A stretch of 64,000 bases of DNA, taken from Runella sp. CRIBMP (GTDB lineage Bacteria; Bacteroidota; Bacteroidia; Cytophagales; Spirosomataceae). The stretch's first letter is position 1. Each line of letters opens with the position of its first letter. The notes below the pieces were generated by a model. It did no database searches and was not told the origin of the DNA. It saw nothing but the letters and a program-made list of their open reading frames with translations. The stretch covers positions 1 through 64,000 of the forward strand of contig NZ_JAAAKZ010000018.1 of the NCBI RefSeq assembly GCF_009905605.1, written 5' to 3'. Positions 25,826-35,431 of this stretch are shown here, in pieces. The translations under genes and the position numbers were made by a program.

Positions 25826-25844
25826 TTGTATCAAAATGATGCAA
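25826..25844. promoter_or_regulatory. palindromic operator candidate for the Nudix regulator
   Basis: TTGTATCA-AAA-TGATGCAA is an inverted repeat with 7 of 8 arm positions paired. It lies upstream of the regulator ATG at 25763, which is the usual place for an autoregulatory site. The stretch GTTTGTATCAAAA (25824-25836), covering its left arm, recurs as its complement at 18715-18727 in the sugar dehydrogenase promoter. Confidence 0.55.
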
Positions 25845-26635
25845 TCGACCATGAAAAACTTATTTATTCTTCACTTTTTTGACATATCGCTTCAGGATTC
25901 AGTAAAGAAGGAGTAGTTGAGTAGGTCGGTGTGTAGCATTTTCAAGAAGGGTTCAAGTCAATCACAAAGGACACGCTCACAGTTCGCTTATTTCAATGCT
26001 ATCGTTGTTTGTTATTTCAGTTGTAAGGTGCGTGTTCATTATTAAATATAAACCTTCGCGTATATACGTTAGCTCAATTTTTGCACATGTTTTTTAGTAG
26101 TAATAAAATAAGACTTTTAAATTAAAAAATAGGCTTAATTTGTTTGAAATGAGAAATAACTATACTTTTACAAGTAAAATTGCAATTAATAATCCTTTTT
26201 AGGATTGATTGTGATTGCCCTTTTTCCTCAGCATTTTTACTGAACAATTACGAAAGCTGAGCGCGAAAAGTGCTAATATTTTAAACTGAATTCTTTGAAT
26301 ATTAAGGTAGTAGCGCCGGTTATATTAAGCAATACTATCCAAAATACACTGCCGATAAGTCAGTGTCTCCACACCCACCCGATAAAAAAGTGACTCGTGA
26401 TACTAACCATTTAAAAGGTTATTTCACTAATGAACAAGTCTTCCTATTGGCAAAATTGTTGGCTAGGAAGCAACAAAGCGTAGATCCATTCCTCCGTTCG
26501 TTAGAGAATAATAATTGTTTTCAGTCATCTATTTAGCGTCAGCAATAGAGGGCTGTTGAGGAATTTGAAAGTGCTTTTTGGATTTGTATTTTTTTTATTT
26601 TTAATTGTTCATTTTTAACCTATCAGTTTTTATTT
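25845..26635. other. long AT-rich intergenic region before SusC A
   Basis: About 790 bp without a convincing gene. It holds a short hairpin (26191-26196 with 26201-26206), a perfect palindrome CGTATATACG (26059-26068) and an open frame without ATG (see 26306-26536). The SusC A promoter must lie in its right part, but I do not see a clear TTTG/TAnnTTTG pair. Decayed coding DNA is possible. Confidence 0.5.
26306..26536 (+). pseudogene. possible decayed gene fragment
   Basis: A 76-codon frame runs from a stop just before 26306 to TAG at 26534-26536 with no ATG. The translation has protein-like composition, including a helix-like stretch E-Q-V-F-L-L-A-K-L-L-A-R-K-Q-Q. I recognise no family. It may be the remnant of a longer gene that lost its 5' end, or chance. 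It lies 99 bp before SusC A. Confidence 0.25.
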
Positions 26636-29600
26636 ATGAAACCAAAGTTCTATTATCCGCTGATGTGTGCGGTGGCATGGATGTTTATTCTATTCCTTGC
26701 ACCCAGTTCGGCACATGCACAAGACCGGAAAGTGACGGGCAAGGTCGTTGCCAACGATGGGCCTGTTCCCGGAGCAACCATTTTATTGAAAGGTAGCAAT
26801 GTAGGTACCTCCGCTGATGCCAATGGGGCATTTACCATTAATGTGAGCGGGGCAAATCCTGTGTTGGTGATTTCGGCCATCGGTTACAAGCCACAAGAAG
26901 TAACGGTAGGCAATCAGAGCGTTGTAAATGTAAAAATTGAAGACGATGTGAATGCCTTAACGGAAGTAATCGTAACGGGTTACTCCATCGACAGCCGCCG
27001 TGAAACGACGGGGGCGGTTTCGACAGTAAAAGCAAAAGACCTTACCGTGCGCCCATCGGGTAACGTTGAGCAGCAGTTGCAGGGTCGTGTAGCTGGTTTG
27101 ACGGTGATTACCAACGGACAGCCAGGGACTGCCAGCCAAGTACGCGTACGCGGGTTTGGTGCTTTTGGTGGTAACGAGCCTTTGTACGTTGTAGACGGAG
27201 TACCTGTAGGTTCAACTGACTTTTTGGCTCCAGATGACATCGAGACAACTACGGTATTGAAAGATGCTGCTGCTGCTTCTATTTACGGTGCGCGTGCTGC
27301 AAACGGTGTAATTGTTTACACCACGAAAAAAGGATCAAAAGGAGCTAAGAAATTAAACATCAGCTACGATGGTATGTACGGGGTAACCCTGAACGGCGAA
27401 GGCCAGAAGATGATGAATCCAACGGACTTTGCCACTTGGACTTGGAATGCCAAGAGAAACTCAAACGAAGCTTTTGGTCACCCACAGTTTGGCTCAGGTT
27501 CTACGCCTGTCATTCCTGATTACCTCACGGTAGGTGGTCGTTCAGGGGTTGTAGGTACTGTTGATTTGGCTGCTGAAAAAGCGAAATACAATGTGGACCC
27601 TACCGCTGGTTCGATCTATCAGGTAGTAAAAGCTAACAAAGAGGGTACTGATTGGTATAAAGCCATTACGCGTAATGCAGCCCTACAGCGTCATTCACTT
27701 GGATTCTCAGGTGGCGGTGAAAACAGCCGCTTCTACATCGGTTTCGGTGCTCAGAATCAACAGGGTATCTTAAAAGGAAACGATTTTACACGTTATACCT
27801 TCCGTGCCAATAGCGAGTTTAACGTGTTGAAAAATGTACGTATTGGTCAGAACCTTCAATTTACCTACCGTTCGATTTTAGGACAATCGGGTGGTGCTGG
27901 CGGAAACGGGGTTGCTGCTGACGAAAACGATATTTTGAGTGCTTTCCGTATGCCCTCTATCATTCCAGTTTATGACGAGTTTGGTGGTTATGCAGGTACG
28001 GCCGCAAAAGGATTTAACAACCCTCGTAACCCCGTTGCCAGCCGTGATGGATTGGCTAACAACCGTAGTTTTAACGCAAATGGTTTCGGAAATATCTATG
28101 CTGAGTGGGATCCAATTCCGGGTTTGACTTTGCGTAGCAGCCTTGGTGGACAGTACAATAACTTCTACAACTGGGGCTATAGCCGCCTGCAATACGAAAA
28201 CTCTGAAAATAACTCGGCGTTCGGTTATAACGAGGGCGGTGGCTGGAGCTTTGGCTGGGTATTGACCAATACTGCCACTTATAAAAAGCAATTTGGCAAG
28301 CATAACGTAGAAGTATTGGCTGGTCAAGAAGCGTTGAATACTGGTAAAGGCCGTAACATGAGCGGTAACGGTTTGAATCCATTCTCTACTGACATCAACT
28401 ACGTGAACCTATCCAACGTAAGTGCTAGCGGAAGAGTCGTAAACAGTAGTCTTTTTTCAGGCGTTAACTTCTATTCTTTATTCGGTCGTGTTAACTACAT
28501 CTTCAATGATAAATATATCATAACAGGGGTAGTTCGTCGCGACGGTTCTTCACGTTTCGGAGCTAACAATCGTTTCGGTGCATTCCCTGCGTTCTCGGCG
28601 GCATGGCGTATTTCATCTGAGCCTTTCATGAAGCAATTGACATGGGTTTCAGATTTGAAAATTCGCGGTGGTTATGGTACAATGGGTAACTCAAACAACG
28701 TAGATCCTAACAACCAGTTTAGCTTATACGGTGCCAGCATCGGAAACTCTGCTTACGACATCAACGGTTCTAACTCAAGCACTGCCGAAGGTTACTATCG
28801 CACGCGTATCGGTAACCCCGATGCTAAATGGGAAACTTCAATTACTAAAAACATCGGTATCGACGGAACGTTCTTAAATGGTAAATTGGACGTAGTGATT
28901 GACTTCTGGCAAAAAGACACCAAAGACTTGTTGTACCAATTGCCAATCACGGCAACAGCTGGACCATTTGCCTCACCTCCATCGGTAAACATCGCTAAAA
29001 TGGCCAACAAAGGTATTGACATCTTGGTAACCAACCGTGGTCGTATCACTAAAGACCTGTCTTATGACATAACTTTCACTGGTGGTACACTGAGCAACGA
29101 AATCGTTTCGGTTGCACCTAACGTAAATTACCTTACCAACGTAAACCCTGGTTTCCGTGGTATCAACCCTATCCGTAACCAAGTAGGGTACTCAATCTCT
29201 TCTTTCTACGGTTATAAAGTGATTGGCTTGTTCCAAAACGCCGAAGAAGTGAAAAATGCTCCTACGCAGGATGGTGCTGGCCCAGGTCGTTTCCGTTATG
29301 CTGACATAAATGGCGATGGAAGAATCAATGCCGATGACCGTACCTATTTGGGTAGCCCAGTTCCTAAATTTACCGCAGGTATGAGCCTTGGCTTCAAATA
29401 CAAAGGATGGGAGTTAGAAGCGTATTTGAACGGTTTCTTTGGCAACAAAATCTTCAACGTATCTAGATGGTTTACTGATTTCTATCCTTCATTTGCAGGG
29501 GCAGCTATCAGCGAGCGCGTGAAAGAGTCTTGGACTCCAAGCAACACTGGCGCAACTATTCCAATCTTCGAAACAGCATCAAACTTCAGTACCAATACCC

Positions 29601-29866
29601 AGTCTAACTCGTTTTACGTAGAAAACGGTAGCTATGTACGTTTCCAAAACATCACGTTAGGATACAATCTACCTGCCAGTGCGTTGAGTAAGGCCCGTAT
29701 CCAGCGCTTGCGCGTGTTTGCGTCTACCAACAACATCTTTACCCTTACTAAATACCAGGGCTTAGATCCAGGTGTAGGTGGTAATGCTGATACTAACTTC
29801 GGTATCGACGTAGGTAACTACCCACTCACAAAAGGTTGGACTGTTGGTTTGAACCTTGGATTCTAA
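26636..29866 (+). CDS. SusC-type TonB-dependent outer-membrane transporter (pair A)
   Basis: The 1076-residue product has a signal peptide (to about A-H-A at 28-30). A carboxypeptidase-reg-like domain follows at about 31-105, then the TonB box/plug at about 110-230 with the SusC signature L-K-D-A-A-A-A-S-I-Y-G-A-R-A-A-N-G (about 207-223). A 22-strand-type barrel ends in N-L-G-F. With the lipoprotein encoded 31 nt downstream it would form a lidded OM importer for an oligomeric nutrient. It is close in type to pair C (40726-45757). No adjacent hydrolases hint at the substrate. Confidence 0.95.
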   Translation: MKPKFYYPLMCAVAWMFILFLAPSSAHAQDRKVTGKVVANDGPVPGATILLKGSNVGTSADANGAFTINVSGANPVLVISAIGYKPQEVTVGNQSVVNVKIEDDVNALTEVIVTGYSIDSRRETTGAVSTVKAKDLTVRPSGNVEQQLQGRVAGLTVITNGQPGTASQVRVRGFGAFGGNEPLYVVDGVPVGSTDFLAPDDIETTTVLKDAAAASIYGARAANGVIVYTTKKGSKGAKKLNISYDGMYGVTLNGEGQKMMNPTDFATWTWNAKRNSNEAFGHPQFGSGSTPVIPDYLTVGGRSGVVGTVDLAAEKAKYNVDPTAGSIYQVVKANKEGTDWYKAITRNAALQRHSLGFSGGGENSRFYIGFGAQNQQGILKGNDFTRYTFRANSEFNVLKNVRIGQNLQFTYRSILGQSGGAGGNGVAADENDILSAFRMPSIIPVYDEFGGYAGTAAKGFNNPRNPVASRDGLANNRSFNANGFGNIYAEWDPIPGLTLRSSLGGQYNNFYNWGYSRLQYENSENNSAFGYNEGGGWSFGWVLTNTATYKKQFGKHNVEVLAGQEALNTGKGRNMSGNGLNPFSTDINYVNLSNVSASGRVVNSSLFSGVNFYSLFGRVNYIFNDKYIITGVVRRDGSSRFGANNRFGAFPAFSAAWRISSEPFMKQLTWVSDLKIRGGYGTMGNSNNVDPNNQFSLYGASIGNSAYDINGSNSSTAEGYYRTRIGNPDAKWETSITKNIGIDGTFLNGKLDVVIDFWQKDTKDLLYQLPITATAGPFASPPSVNIAKMANKGIDILVTNRGRITKDLSYDITFTGGTLSNEIVSVAPNVNYLTNVNPGFRGINPIRNQVGYSISSFYGYKVIGLFQNAEEVKNAPTQDGAGPGRFRYADINGDGRINADDRTYLGSPVPKFTAGMSLGFKYKGWELEAYLNGFFGNKIFNVSRWFTDFYPSFAGAAISERVKESWTPSNTGATIPIFETASNFSTNTQSNSFYVENGSYVRFQNITLGYNLPASALSKARIQRLRVFASTNNIFTLTKYQGLDPGVGGNADTNFGIDVGNYPLTKGWTVGLNLGF

Positions 29867-29897
29867 TAATGTTACAATTCTAATTAATTGATAAAAA

Positions 29898-31634
29898 ATG
29901 AAAAATTACGCAATAAAAGGATCGATTACCGTCGTATTGCTGGTAGCTCTTTCGGTTGCTTGTAAAGATAGCTTTCTGGAAGTGGCACCAACGGGCTCAG
30001 TGGGGAAAGAACAGCTTTCTACTAAAAAAGGATTAGAAGGAGCGTTGATTTCGGTGTACAGTAACCTCAACGGTCGTGCCAACCGTATGGCTAGCGCTAC
30101 CAACTGGGTATGGGGAAGTATTCGCGGTGGCGATGCCAACAAAGGAACTGACCCAGGTGACTTCAGTGATATCAACCCAATCCAACGCTTTGAAAACCTG
30201 TCCACGCAAGGAGTAATCAGAGACAAATACACTGGTACTTACGAAGGTGTGGCCCGTGCCAACGCTGTATTGCAATTGTTGACTACTGCTACTGCGGAAG
30301 TAACCGATGCCGACAAAAAACGTATTTCAGCAGAAGCACGTTTTCTACGTGCTCACTACTATTTCGAGTTGAAAAAGACGTTTGGCAATACTCCTTACGT
30401 GGATGAAACACTTGACTACGGAACAGGTATTGAGAAAGTTAAAAACGATGTAGATTTGTGGCCAAAAATTGAGGCTGACCTTAAGTACGCCTACGATAAC
30501 CTACCCGAAACGCAAGCTGCTGTGGGTCGTGCCAACAAATGGGCTGCCGCATCTTACTTAGCTAAAGTGTATCTGTATCAGAAAAAATACGCCGATGCTA
30601 AAACTTTGTTTGACTTGGTGATTGCCAATGGTAGAACATCAAACGGCAAAAAATACGGCTTGGTACCTAAGTATGCTGATATTTACAGAGCTTCTAATGA
30701 TAACAACGAAGAGTCTATCTTTGCGATTCAGAATGCTGCTAACACTGGTTCTGTAAACAACGCTTTCCCTGAGTTTGACTTGAACTATCCGTATAACACC
30801 GGCCCTAACGGCCCAGGTAACTGCTGCGGATTCTTCCAGCCTAGCTTTGAGTTGGGTAACTCATTCCGTACCAGCGCTGCAGGTTTGCCTTTGTTGGATG
30901 GTTCGTATAATGTAGGTGCTAATCAGGTAAAAACTGATATGGGTGTTGGCGCTAGCGAAACGTTTACGCCAGATGCAGGCAACCTTGACCCCCGTATCGA
31001 CCACTCTATCGGTCGTCGTGGTATCCCTTATTTGGATTGGCAAGATCACCCAGGTGCTGCTTGGATTCGTAACCAACCTAACGGCGGTCCTTATTCTCCT
31101 AAAAAATATACTTACTACAAGTCTGACGTAGGTTCTTTGCAGGATAACAGTACTTGGACGCCTGGCTACACTGCCCTTAACTTCACCATCATTCGTTTTG
31201 CGGATGTGTTGTTGATGGCAGCTGAGTGCGAAGTAGAAGTAGGAAGCCTTGAAAAAGCGCGTGACTACGTAAACCAAGTGCGTAAACGTGCTGCCAACCC
31301 TGCTGGTTTTGTAACAAAAGCGGGAGCACCTGCCGCTAAATACGTTATCTCTACGTATGATGCTGCTTGGACCGACAAAAATGTGGCTCGCGACGCCGTA
31401 CGCTTTGAGCGTAAATTGGAGCTTTCGGGCGAAGGTTTCCGTTTCTTCGACCTAGTACGTTGGGGTATTGCTGAGAAAGAAGTTAATGCCTATTTGGCAT
31501 ATGATAGCAAATTCCTGCCTGGTACACTGGGTGGTGCTAAATTCACGCCTAACAAGCACGAATTGTTGCCACTTCCACAAGATCAAATTGACTTGTTAGG
31601 CAAGGATGTATTGAAGCAAAATCCGGGTTACTAA
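29898..31634 (+). CDS. SusD/RagB-type substrate-binding lipoprotein (pair A)
   Basis: The 578-residue product has a lipobox ending V-A-C22. The typical SusD helices include A-E-A-R-F-L-R-A-H-Y-Y-F near 141-152. The C-terminal signature reads F-E-R-K-L-E-L-S-G-E-G-F-R-F-F-D-L-V-R-W-G and the chain ends K-Q-N-P-G-Y. It has an unusual C-C-G-F-F-Q-P-S segment near residues 313-320, shared with the SusD of pair C. It would cap the SusC barrel on the cell surface. A strong terminator follows at 31682-31717. Confidence 0.95.
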   Translation: MKNYAIKGSITVVLLVALSVACKDSFLEVAPTGSVGKEQLSTKKGLEGALISVYSNLNGRANRMASATNWVWGSIRGGDANKGTDPGDFSDINPIQRFENLSTQGVIRDKYTGTYEGVARANAVLQLLTTATAEVTDADKKRISAEARFLRAHYYFELKKTFGNTPYVDETLDYGTGIEKVKNDVDLWPKIEADLKYAYDNLPETQAAVGRANKWAAASYLAKVYLYQKKYADAKTLFDLVIANGRTSNGKKYGLVPKYADIYRASNDNNEESIFAIQNAANTGSVNNAFPEFDLNYPYNTGPNGPGNCCGFFQPSFELGNSFRTSAAGLPLLDGSYNVGANQVKTDMGVGASETFTPDAGNLDPRIDHSIGRRGIPYLDWQDHPGAAWIRNQPNGGPYSPKKYTYYKSDVGSLQDNSTWTPGYTALNFTIIRFADVLLMAAECEVEVGSLEKARDYVNQVRKRAANPAGFVTKAGAPAAKYVISTYDAAWTDKNVARDAVRFERKLELSGEGFRFFDLVRWGIAEKEVNAYLAYDSKFLPGTLGGAKFTPNKHELLPLPQDQIDLLGKDVLKQNPGY

Positions 31635-31681
31635 TTGATTAATAGTAAACGATTTTTGTAGGCAGTGCTTACTACTATTAT

Positions 31682-31717
31682 AAAAAAACGGCAAGCCCTA
31701 CGGCTTGTCGTTTTTTT
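31682..31717 (+). terminator. terminator after SusD A
   Basis: Sixteen-base arms (31682-31697 and 31702-31717, one G-U pair) enclose a CTAC loop, with an A tract before and seven T's at the end. It separates the SusCD A unit from the ASPIC/UnbV gene. Confidence 0.88.
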
Positions 31718-31784
31718 ATAATACCCACATCACTTGTTGTTACTATTTTTGTATTTAGTATTTCTCATACCCACCCCAATCCTT

Positions 31785-34700
31785 ATGTTACGCTTTTTTT
31801 ATTGTATTCTCTATGTCGCACTTGCAGGCCTGGGTTTAGCCTGTGGAAATGACAAAACGCTTTTTAGCAGGGTACCAGTGAGTGAGTCAGGTATTGATTT
31901 TTCCAATCGGATTCGAGAAAATGATACGCTCAATATCTTAGATTTTGAATACATCTATAACGGTGGAGGCGTAGGGATTGCCGATATGAATGGCGATAGC
32001 TTGCCCGATGTGTTGTTTTCTGGAAATCAGGCTGATAGCCGCATTTACCTCAATCGAGGTAATATGAAATTTGAAGACATCAGTAAGAAAGCGGGTATTT
32101 CCAACGTAGGACGCTGGTGTTCAGGAATAAGCTTGGTAGACATCAACGCCGACGGCCGAATGGATATTTATTTGACTTCTACCGCTAAAAAAGCAGAAAC
32201 ACAACGCGCCAATCTGCTCTTTGTTAACCAGGGTAACAATGCCGAAGGTATTCCGACTTTTAAAGAAATGGCCGAAGAATATGGTATTGCCGATAAAGGT
32301 TACTCCATGAATGCCGCTTTTTTTGACTACGACAACGATGGAGATTTGGATGTGTATATTTTGACCAATACCCTTGAAAGTAATCCCAATCAATACCACG
32401 AAAAACTTCGCGATGGCTCTTCGCCGACAACTGACCGACTTTATCGCTGCGAATGGAATGACAGTCTGAGCCATCCTGTTTATACCAACGTGTCCAAGGA
32501 AGCGGGTATTCAAATTGAAGGTTTTGGACTCGGGGTCAATATTTGTGATTTTAACCGTGATGGATTCAAAGATATTTATGTTACCAACGATTATTTGTCG
32601 GACGATTTGCTGTATATAAACAATGGTAATGGCACTTTTACTGACAAAGCGGCCTCGTACTTTAAGCATACCAGTACCACCGCAATGGGTAACGATATTG
32701 CCGACATCAACAACGACGGATTGATGGATGTGATAGCCGTTGATATGTTGCCGAAAGATAATACCCGTAAAAAACAATTGATGGGCCCCAACAGCTATCA
32801 GGCCTATTTGAACAATGACTTGTTCGGATTTAATCACCAATACGGACGAAATACCCTTCAACTCAACATGGGCAATAAGCCCGGAACCAACGAGCCCGCG
32901 TTTGCTGAAATCAGTCTTTTAGCCAATGTTGCCCAAACGGATTGGAGTTGGACGCCGTTGCTCGTTGATTTTGACCATGACGGATGGCGTGATTTGATTG
33001 TTACCAATGGCTTTCCACGCGACGTAACTGACCGTGATTTTGCGCAATTTCGCGCGCAAAGTAGTTCGGTTGCTTCCAAAGAATACATTCTTGGGGAAAT
33101 TCCTGAGGTCAAAATACCCAACTTCGCTTTTAAAAATAAAGGAGATTTGACGTTTGAGGATGTTTCGGAAAAATGGGGCCTTAATCAGGCTTCTTTTACC
33201 AACGGAGCCGCCTATGCGGACCTTGACCTCGACGGCGACCTTGATATTGTTTCCAACAACATAAATGACTCCGCTTTTGTATACCGCAATAATTTGTCAG
33301 AATCACATCCCGAAAAAGCCAATTACCTGCGCATAGGTTTTAAAGGTTCGAGAAAAAACGTACAGGGTTTGGGAGCTAGCGTAGGGCTCTATTATGGCAA
33401 AGGGCTAGTACAGGTGTATGAACATTCGCCCTACCGGGGGTATTTATCGACGGTTGAGCCGATTGCCCACTTTGGACTTGGTGAACATACCCAAATAGAC
33501 TCGGCAGTAGTGGTTTGGCCCAACGGCAAGAAACAGACGTTGAAAAACCTGAAAGCCAATCAAACAGTGTACGTTTCGGAAGTCAGTGCTACCCAAATCA
33601 ATACTCCTGTGCAGTCAAACCCGCGTTATTGGTTCAATGAATTGAATGATTCTCTGAATATCAAATGGACGCACCAAGAGCCTGAATATATTGATTTTAA
33701 CGGACAAAAATTATTGCCTCATAAGCTGTCGCAGTACCCGCCAGCGGTATCGGCAGGCGATATAAATGGCGACGGTTTAGATGATTTCTTTGTGGGAGGC
33801 TCACGGCAAAACAAGGGTAGATTCTTTGTGCAAAATCCCAACGGTACGTTCAATATCAGTGATTTACTGCCTGGTGTTGAAGGGCCTGATAAAACCTCAG
33901 AGGACATGGGAACGCTGCTTTTTGACGCCGATGCCGATGGAGACCTTGATCTGTACATTGCGAGTGGAGCCAACGAATTGCGAAGCAACGACGCGGGCTA
34001 TCATGACCGATTATACATCAACGATGGCAACGGAAAATATCAATTGGCTGAGGGTGCTATTCCGTCGATTTTGGTCAGTAAGTCGTGCGTACGCGCAGCG
34101 GATTATGACCATGATGGTGATTTGGACTTATACGTGGCGGGGCGTGTAGAGCCTGACCACTACCCCAAACCTGTAAGTAGTTTTATTCTACGTAATGATA
34201 CTTCGCCCAATCAAGCGCCCAAATTTACCAACGTTACGCCCCAAATTGCTCCCGCTTTAACTAATCTTGGGCTGGCGTGCGATGCGCTGTGGACTGATTA
34301 TGACAACGATGGCTGGGTAGATTTGCTTATTGCGGGAGAATGGATGCCGCTGACACTATTGAAAAATACGAATGGCAAATTTACGGTTTTACATTCAGCG
34401 TTGGATACTCAAACAGGCTTTTGGGGGAGTTTGGCCGGAGGTGATTTTGACGGTGATGGCGATACGGACTACATTGCAGGCAATCTCGGCCTAAACGCCC
34501 TTACTAAAGCCTCAGATACCTATCCTATTAGTATCATGGCGGGCGATTTTAACCAAGACGGTATGTATGATGCCATTCCGTTTATGTATTTTCCTGACGC
34601 CGAAAACAAGCTGATTCGGGTTCCTTTTCATGGACGTGAGGATGTAATCAAACAGTTTATCCAGACGCGGGCGCGTTTTCAGACGTACAAAGATTTTGCG

Positions 34701-35336
34701 AAAGCAACATACGATAATCTATTGACGGAAGAGGAACGCAAAAAAGCGCTGAAACTAGATGTCAACTATTGTCCGTCAGTCTACGTTGAAAACACGGGCA
34801 ATGGCACCTTTAAAACCAAGCCCCTGCCGACCCTCGCGCAGCTATCACCCATCAACGGGATGATTGTGGAAGATTTTGACAAAGATGGTCATTTGGATGT
34901 ATTGCTCGTGGCCAATGATTTTGGAAATGAAACCAGTACAGGCCGCTACGATGCTTCTAATGGATTGATGCTCCAAGGAAATGGTAAAGGAGATTTTACG
35001 CCGCTTACTCAAGCCACTACGGGTTTTTATGTGCCTGGCAATGCCAAAGGATTGGCCCAAATAGCAAGCTCTGATGGTCGTAGAATGGTGATTGCTACCC
35101 AAAACCGAGGGCCTTTGAAAGTGTTTAGACAGGCAACCGCTCCCATGAAATGGCTGCCGCTGCAAGCCAATGACGCTTATGCACTCATCCAAACCAACAA
35201 TGGTAAAACCCATCGCCAAGAACTATACTATGGGGCTTCTTTTCTATCGCAATCTGTTCGTAAATTACCCCTGACGGGTCGGGAGAAATCGGTAGAGATT
35301 GTTGATTTTAGAGGTAAAAAACGGAAAGCATATTAA
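31785..35336 (+). CDS. CRTAC1-like FG-GAP/VCBS repeat lipoprotein with ASPIC/UnbV domain
   Basis: The 1183-residue product starts with a lipoprotein-type signal (G-L-A-C20). Some fourteen D-x-(D/N)-x-D-G-x-x-D calcium-loop motifs, for example D-Y-D-N-D-G-D-L-D and D-A-D-A-D-G-D-L-D, mark two beta-propeller-like blocks. They flank a central ASPIC/UnbV domain at about 520-610 (G-L-G-A-S-V near its start, V-V-V-W-P-N-G near its end). Such proteins often accompany SusCD pairs in Bacteroidota; their job is unproven, with surface binding of glycans or peptides likely. The ATG at 31785 is used because the longer frame starts with TTG. A terminator lies between it and SusD A. Confidence 0.85.
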   Translation: MLRFFYCILYVALAGLGLACGNDKTLFSRVPVSESGIDFSNRIRENDTLNILDFEYIYNGGGVGIADMNGDSLPDVLFSGNQADSRIYLNRGNMKFEDISKKAGISNVGRWCSGISLVDINADGRMDIYLTSTAKKAETQRANLLFVNQGNNAEGIPTFKEMAEEYGIADKGYSMNAAFFDYDNDGDLDVYILTNTLESNPNQYHEKLRDGSSPTTDRLYRCEWNDSLSHPVYTNVSKEAGIQIEGFGLGVNICDFNRDGFKDIYVTNDYLSDDLLYINNGNGTFTDKAASYFKHTSTTAMGNDIADINNDGLMDVIAVDMLPKDNTRKKQLMGPNSYQAYLNNDLFGFNHQYGRNTLQLNMGNKPGTNEPAFAEISLLANVAQTDWSWTPLLVDFDHDGWRDLIVTNGFPRDVTDRDFAQFRAQSSSVASKEYILGEIPEVKIPNFAFKNKGDLTFEDVSEKWGLNQASFTNGAAYADLDLDGDLDIVSNNINDSAFVYRNNLSESHPEKANYLRIGFKGSRKNVQGLGASVGLYYGKGLVQVYEHSPYRGYLSTVEPIAHFGLGEHTQIDSAVVVWPNGKKQTLKNLKANQTVYVSEVSATQINTPVQSNPRYWFNELNDSLNIKWTHQEPEYIDFNGQKLLPHKLSQYPPAVSAGDINGDGLDDFFVGGSRQNKGRFFVQNPNGTFNISDLLPGVEGPDKTSEDMGTLLFDADADGDLDLYIASGANELRSNDAGYHDRLYINDGNGKYQLAEGAIPSILVSKSCVRAADYDHDGDLDLYVAGRVEPDHYPKPVSSFILRNDTSPNQAPKFTNVTPQIAPALTNLGLACDALWTDYDNDGWVDLLIAGEWMPLTLLKNTNGKFTVLHSALDTQTGFWGSLAGGDFDGDGDTDYIAGNLGLNALTKASDTYPISIMAGDFNQDGMYDAIPFMYFPDAENKLIRVPFHGREDVIKQFIQTRARFQTYKDFAKATYDNLLTEEERKKALKLDVNYCPSVYVENTGNGTFKTKPLPTLAQLSPINGMIVEDFDKDGHLDVLLVANDFGNETSTGRYDASNGLMLQGNGKGDFTPLTQATTGFYVPGNAKGLAQIASSDGRRMVIATQNRGPLKVFRQATAPMKWLPLQANDAYALIQTNNGKTHRQELYYGASFLSQSVRKLPLTGREKSVEIVDFRGKKRKAY

Positions 35337-35353
35337 GTGTACCTTTATCGTCC

Positions 35354-35395
35354 TAAAAATAACGGTCGCCCAAACATGGGCGACCGTTATTTTTA
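35354..35395. terminator. bidirectional terminator between convergent genes
   Basis: Perfect 19-base arms (35354-35372 and 35377-35395; core ACGGTCGCCCA) with an AACA loop and A/T-rich outer ends. It lies between the convergent ASPIC/UnbV gene (plus) and SusD B (minus) and can serve both. Confidence 0.9.
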
Positions 35396-35431
35396 TAGAC
35401 TGTTGAAGTTGTTTTTAGAAATTCAACTCAA

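Noticed and set aside
26059-26068. palindrome CGTATATACG
   Set aside because: Only 10 bp, alternating pyrimidine-purine, far from any start codon; weak on its own.
32121-32861. 246-codon minus-strand open frame
   Set aside because: It lies opposite the FG-GAP repeats; repeated Asp codons (GAT/GAC) read in reverse give long open frames of Ile/Val. Shadow of the real gene.
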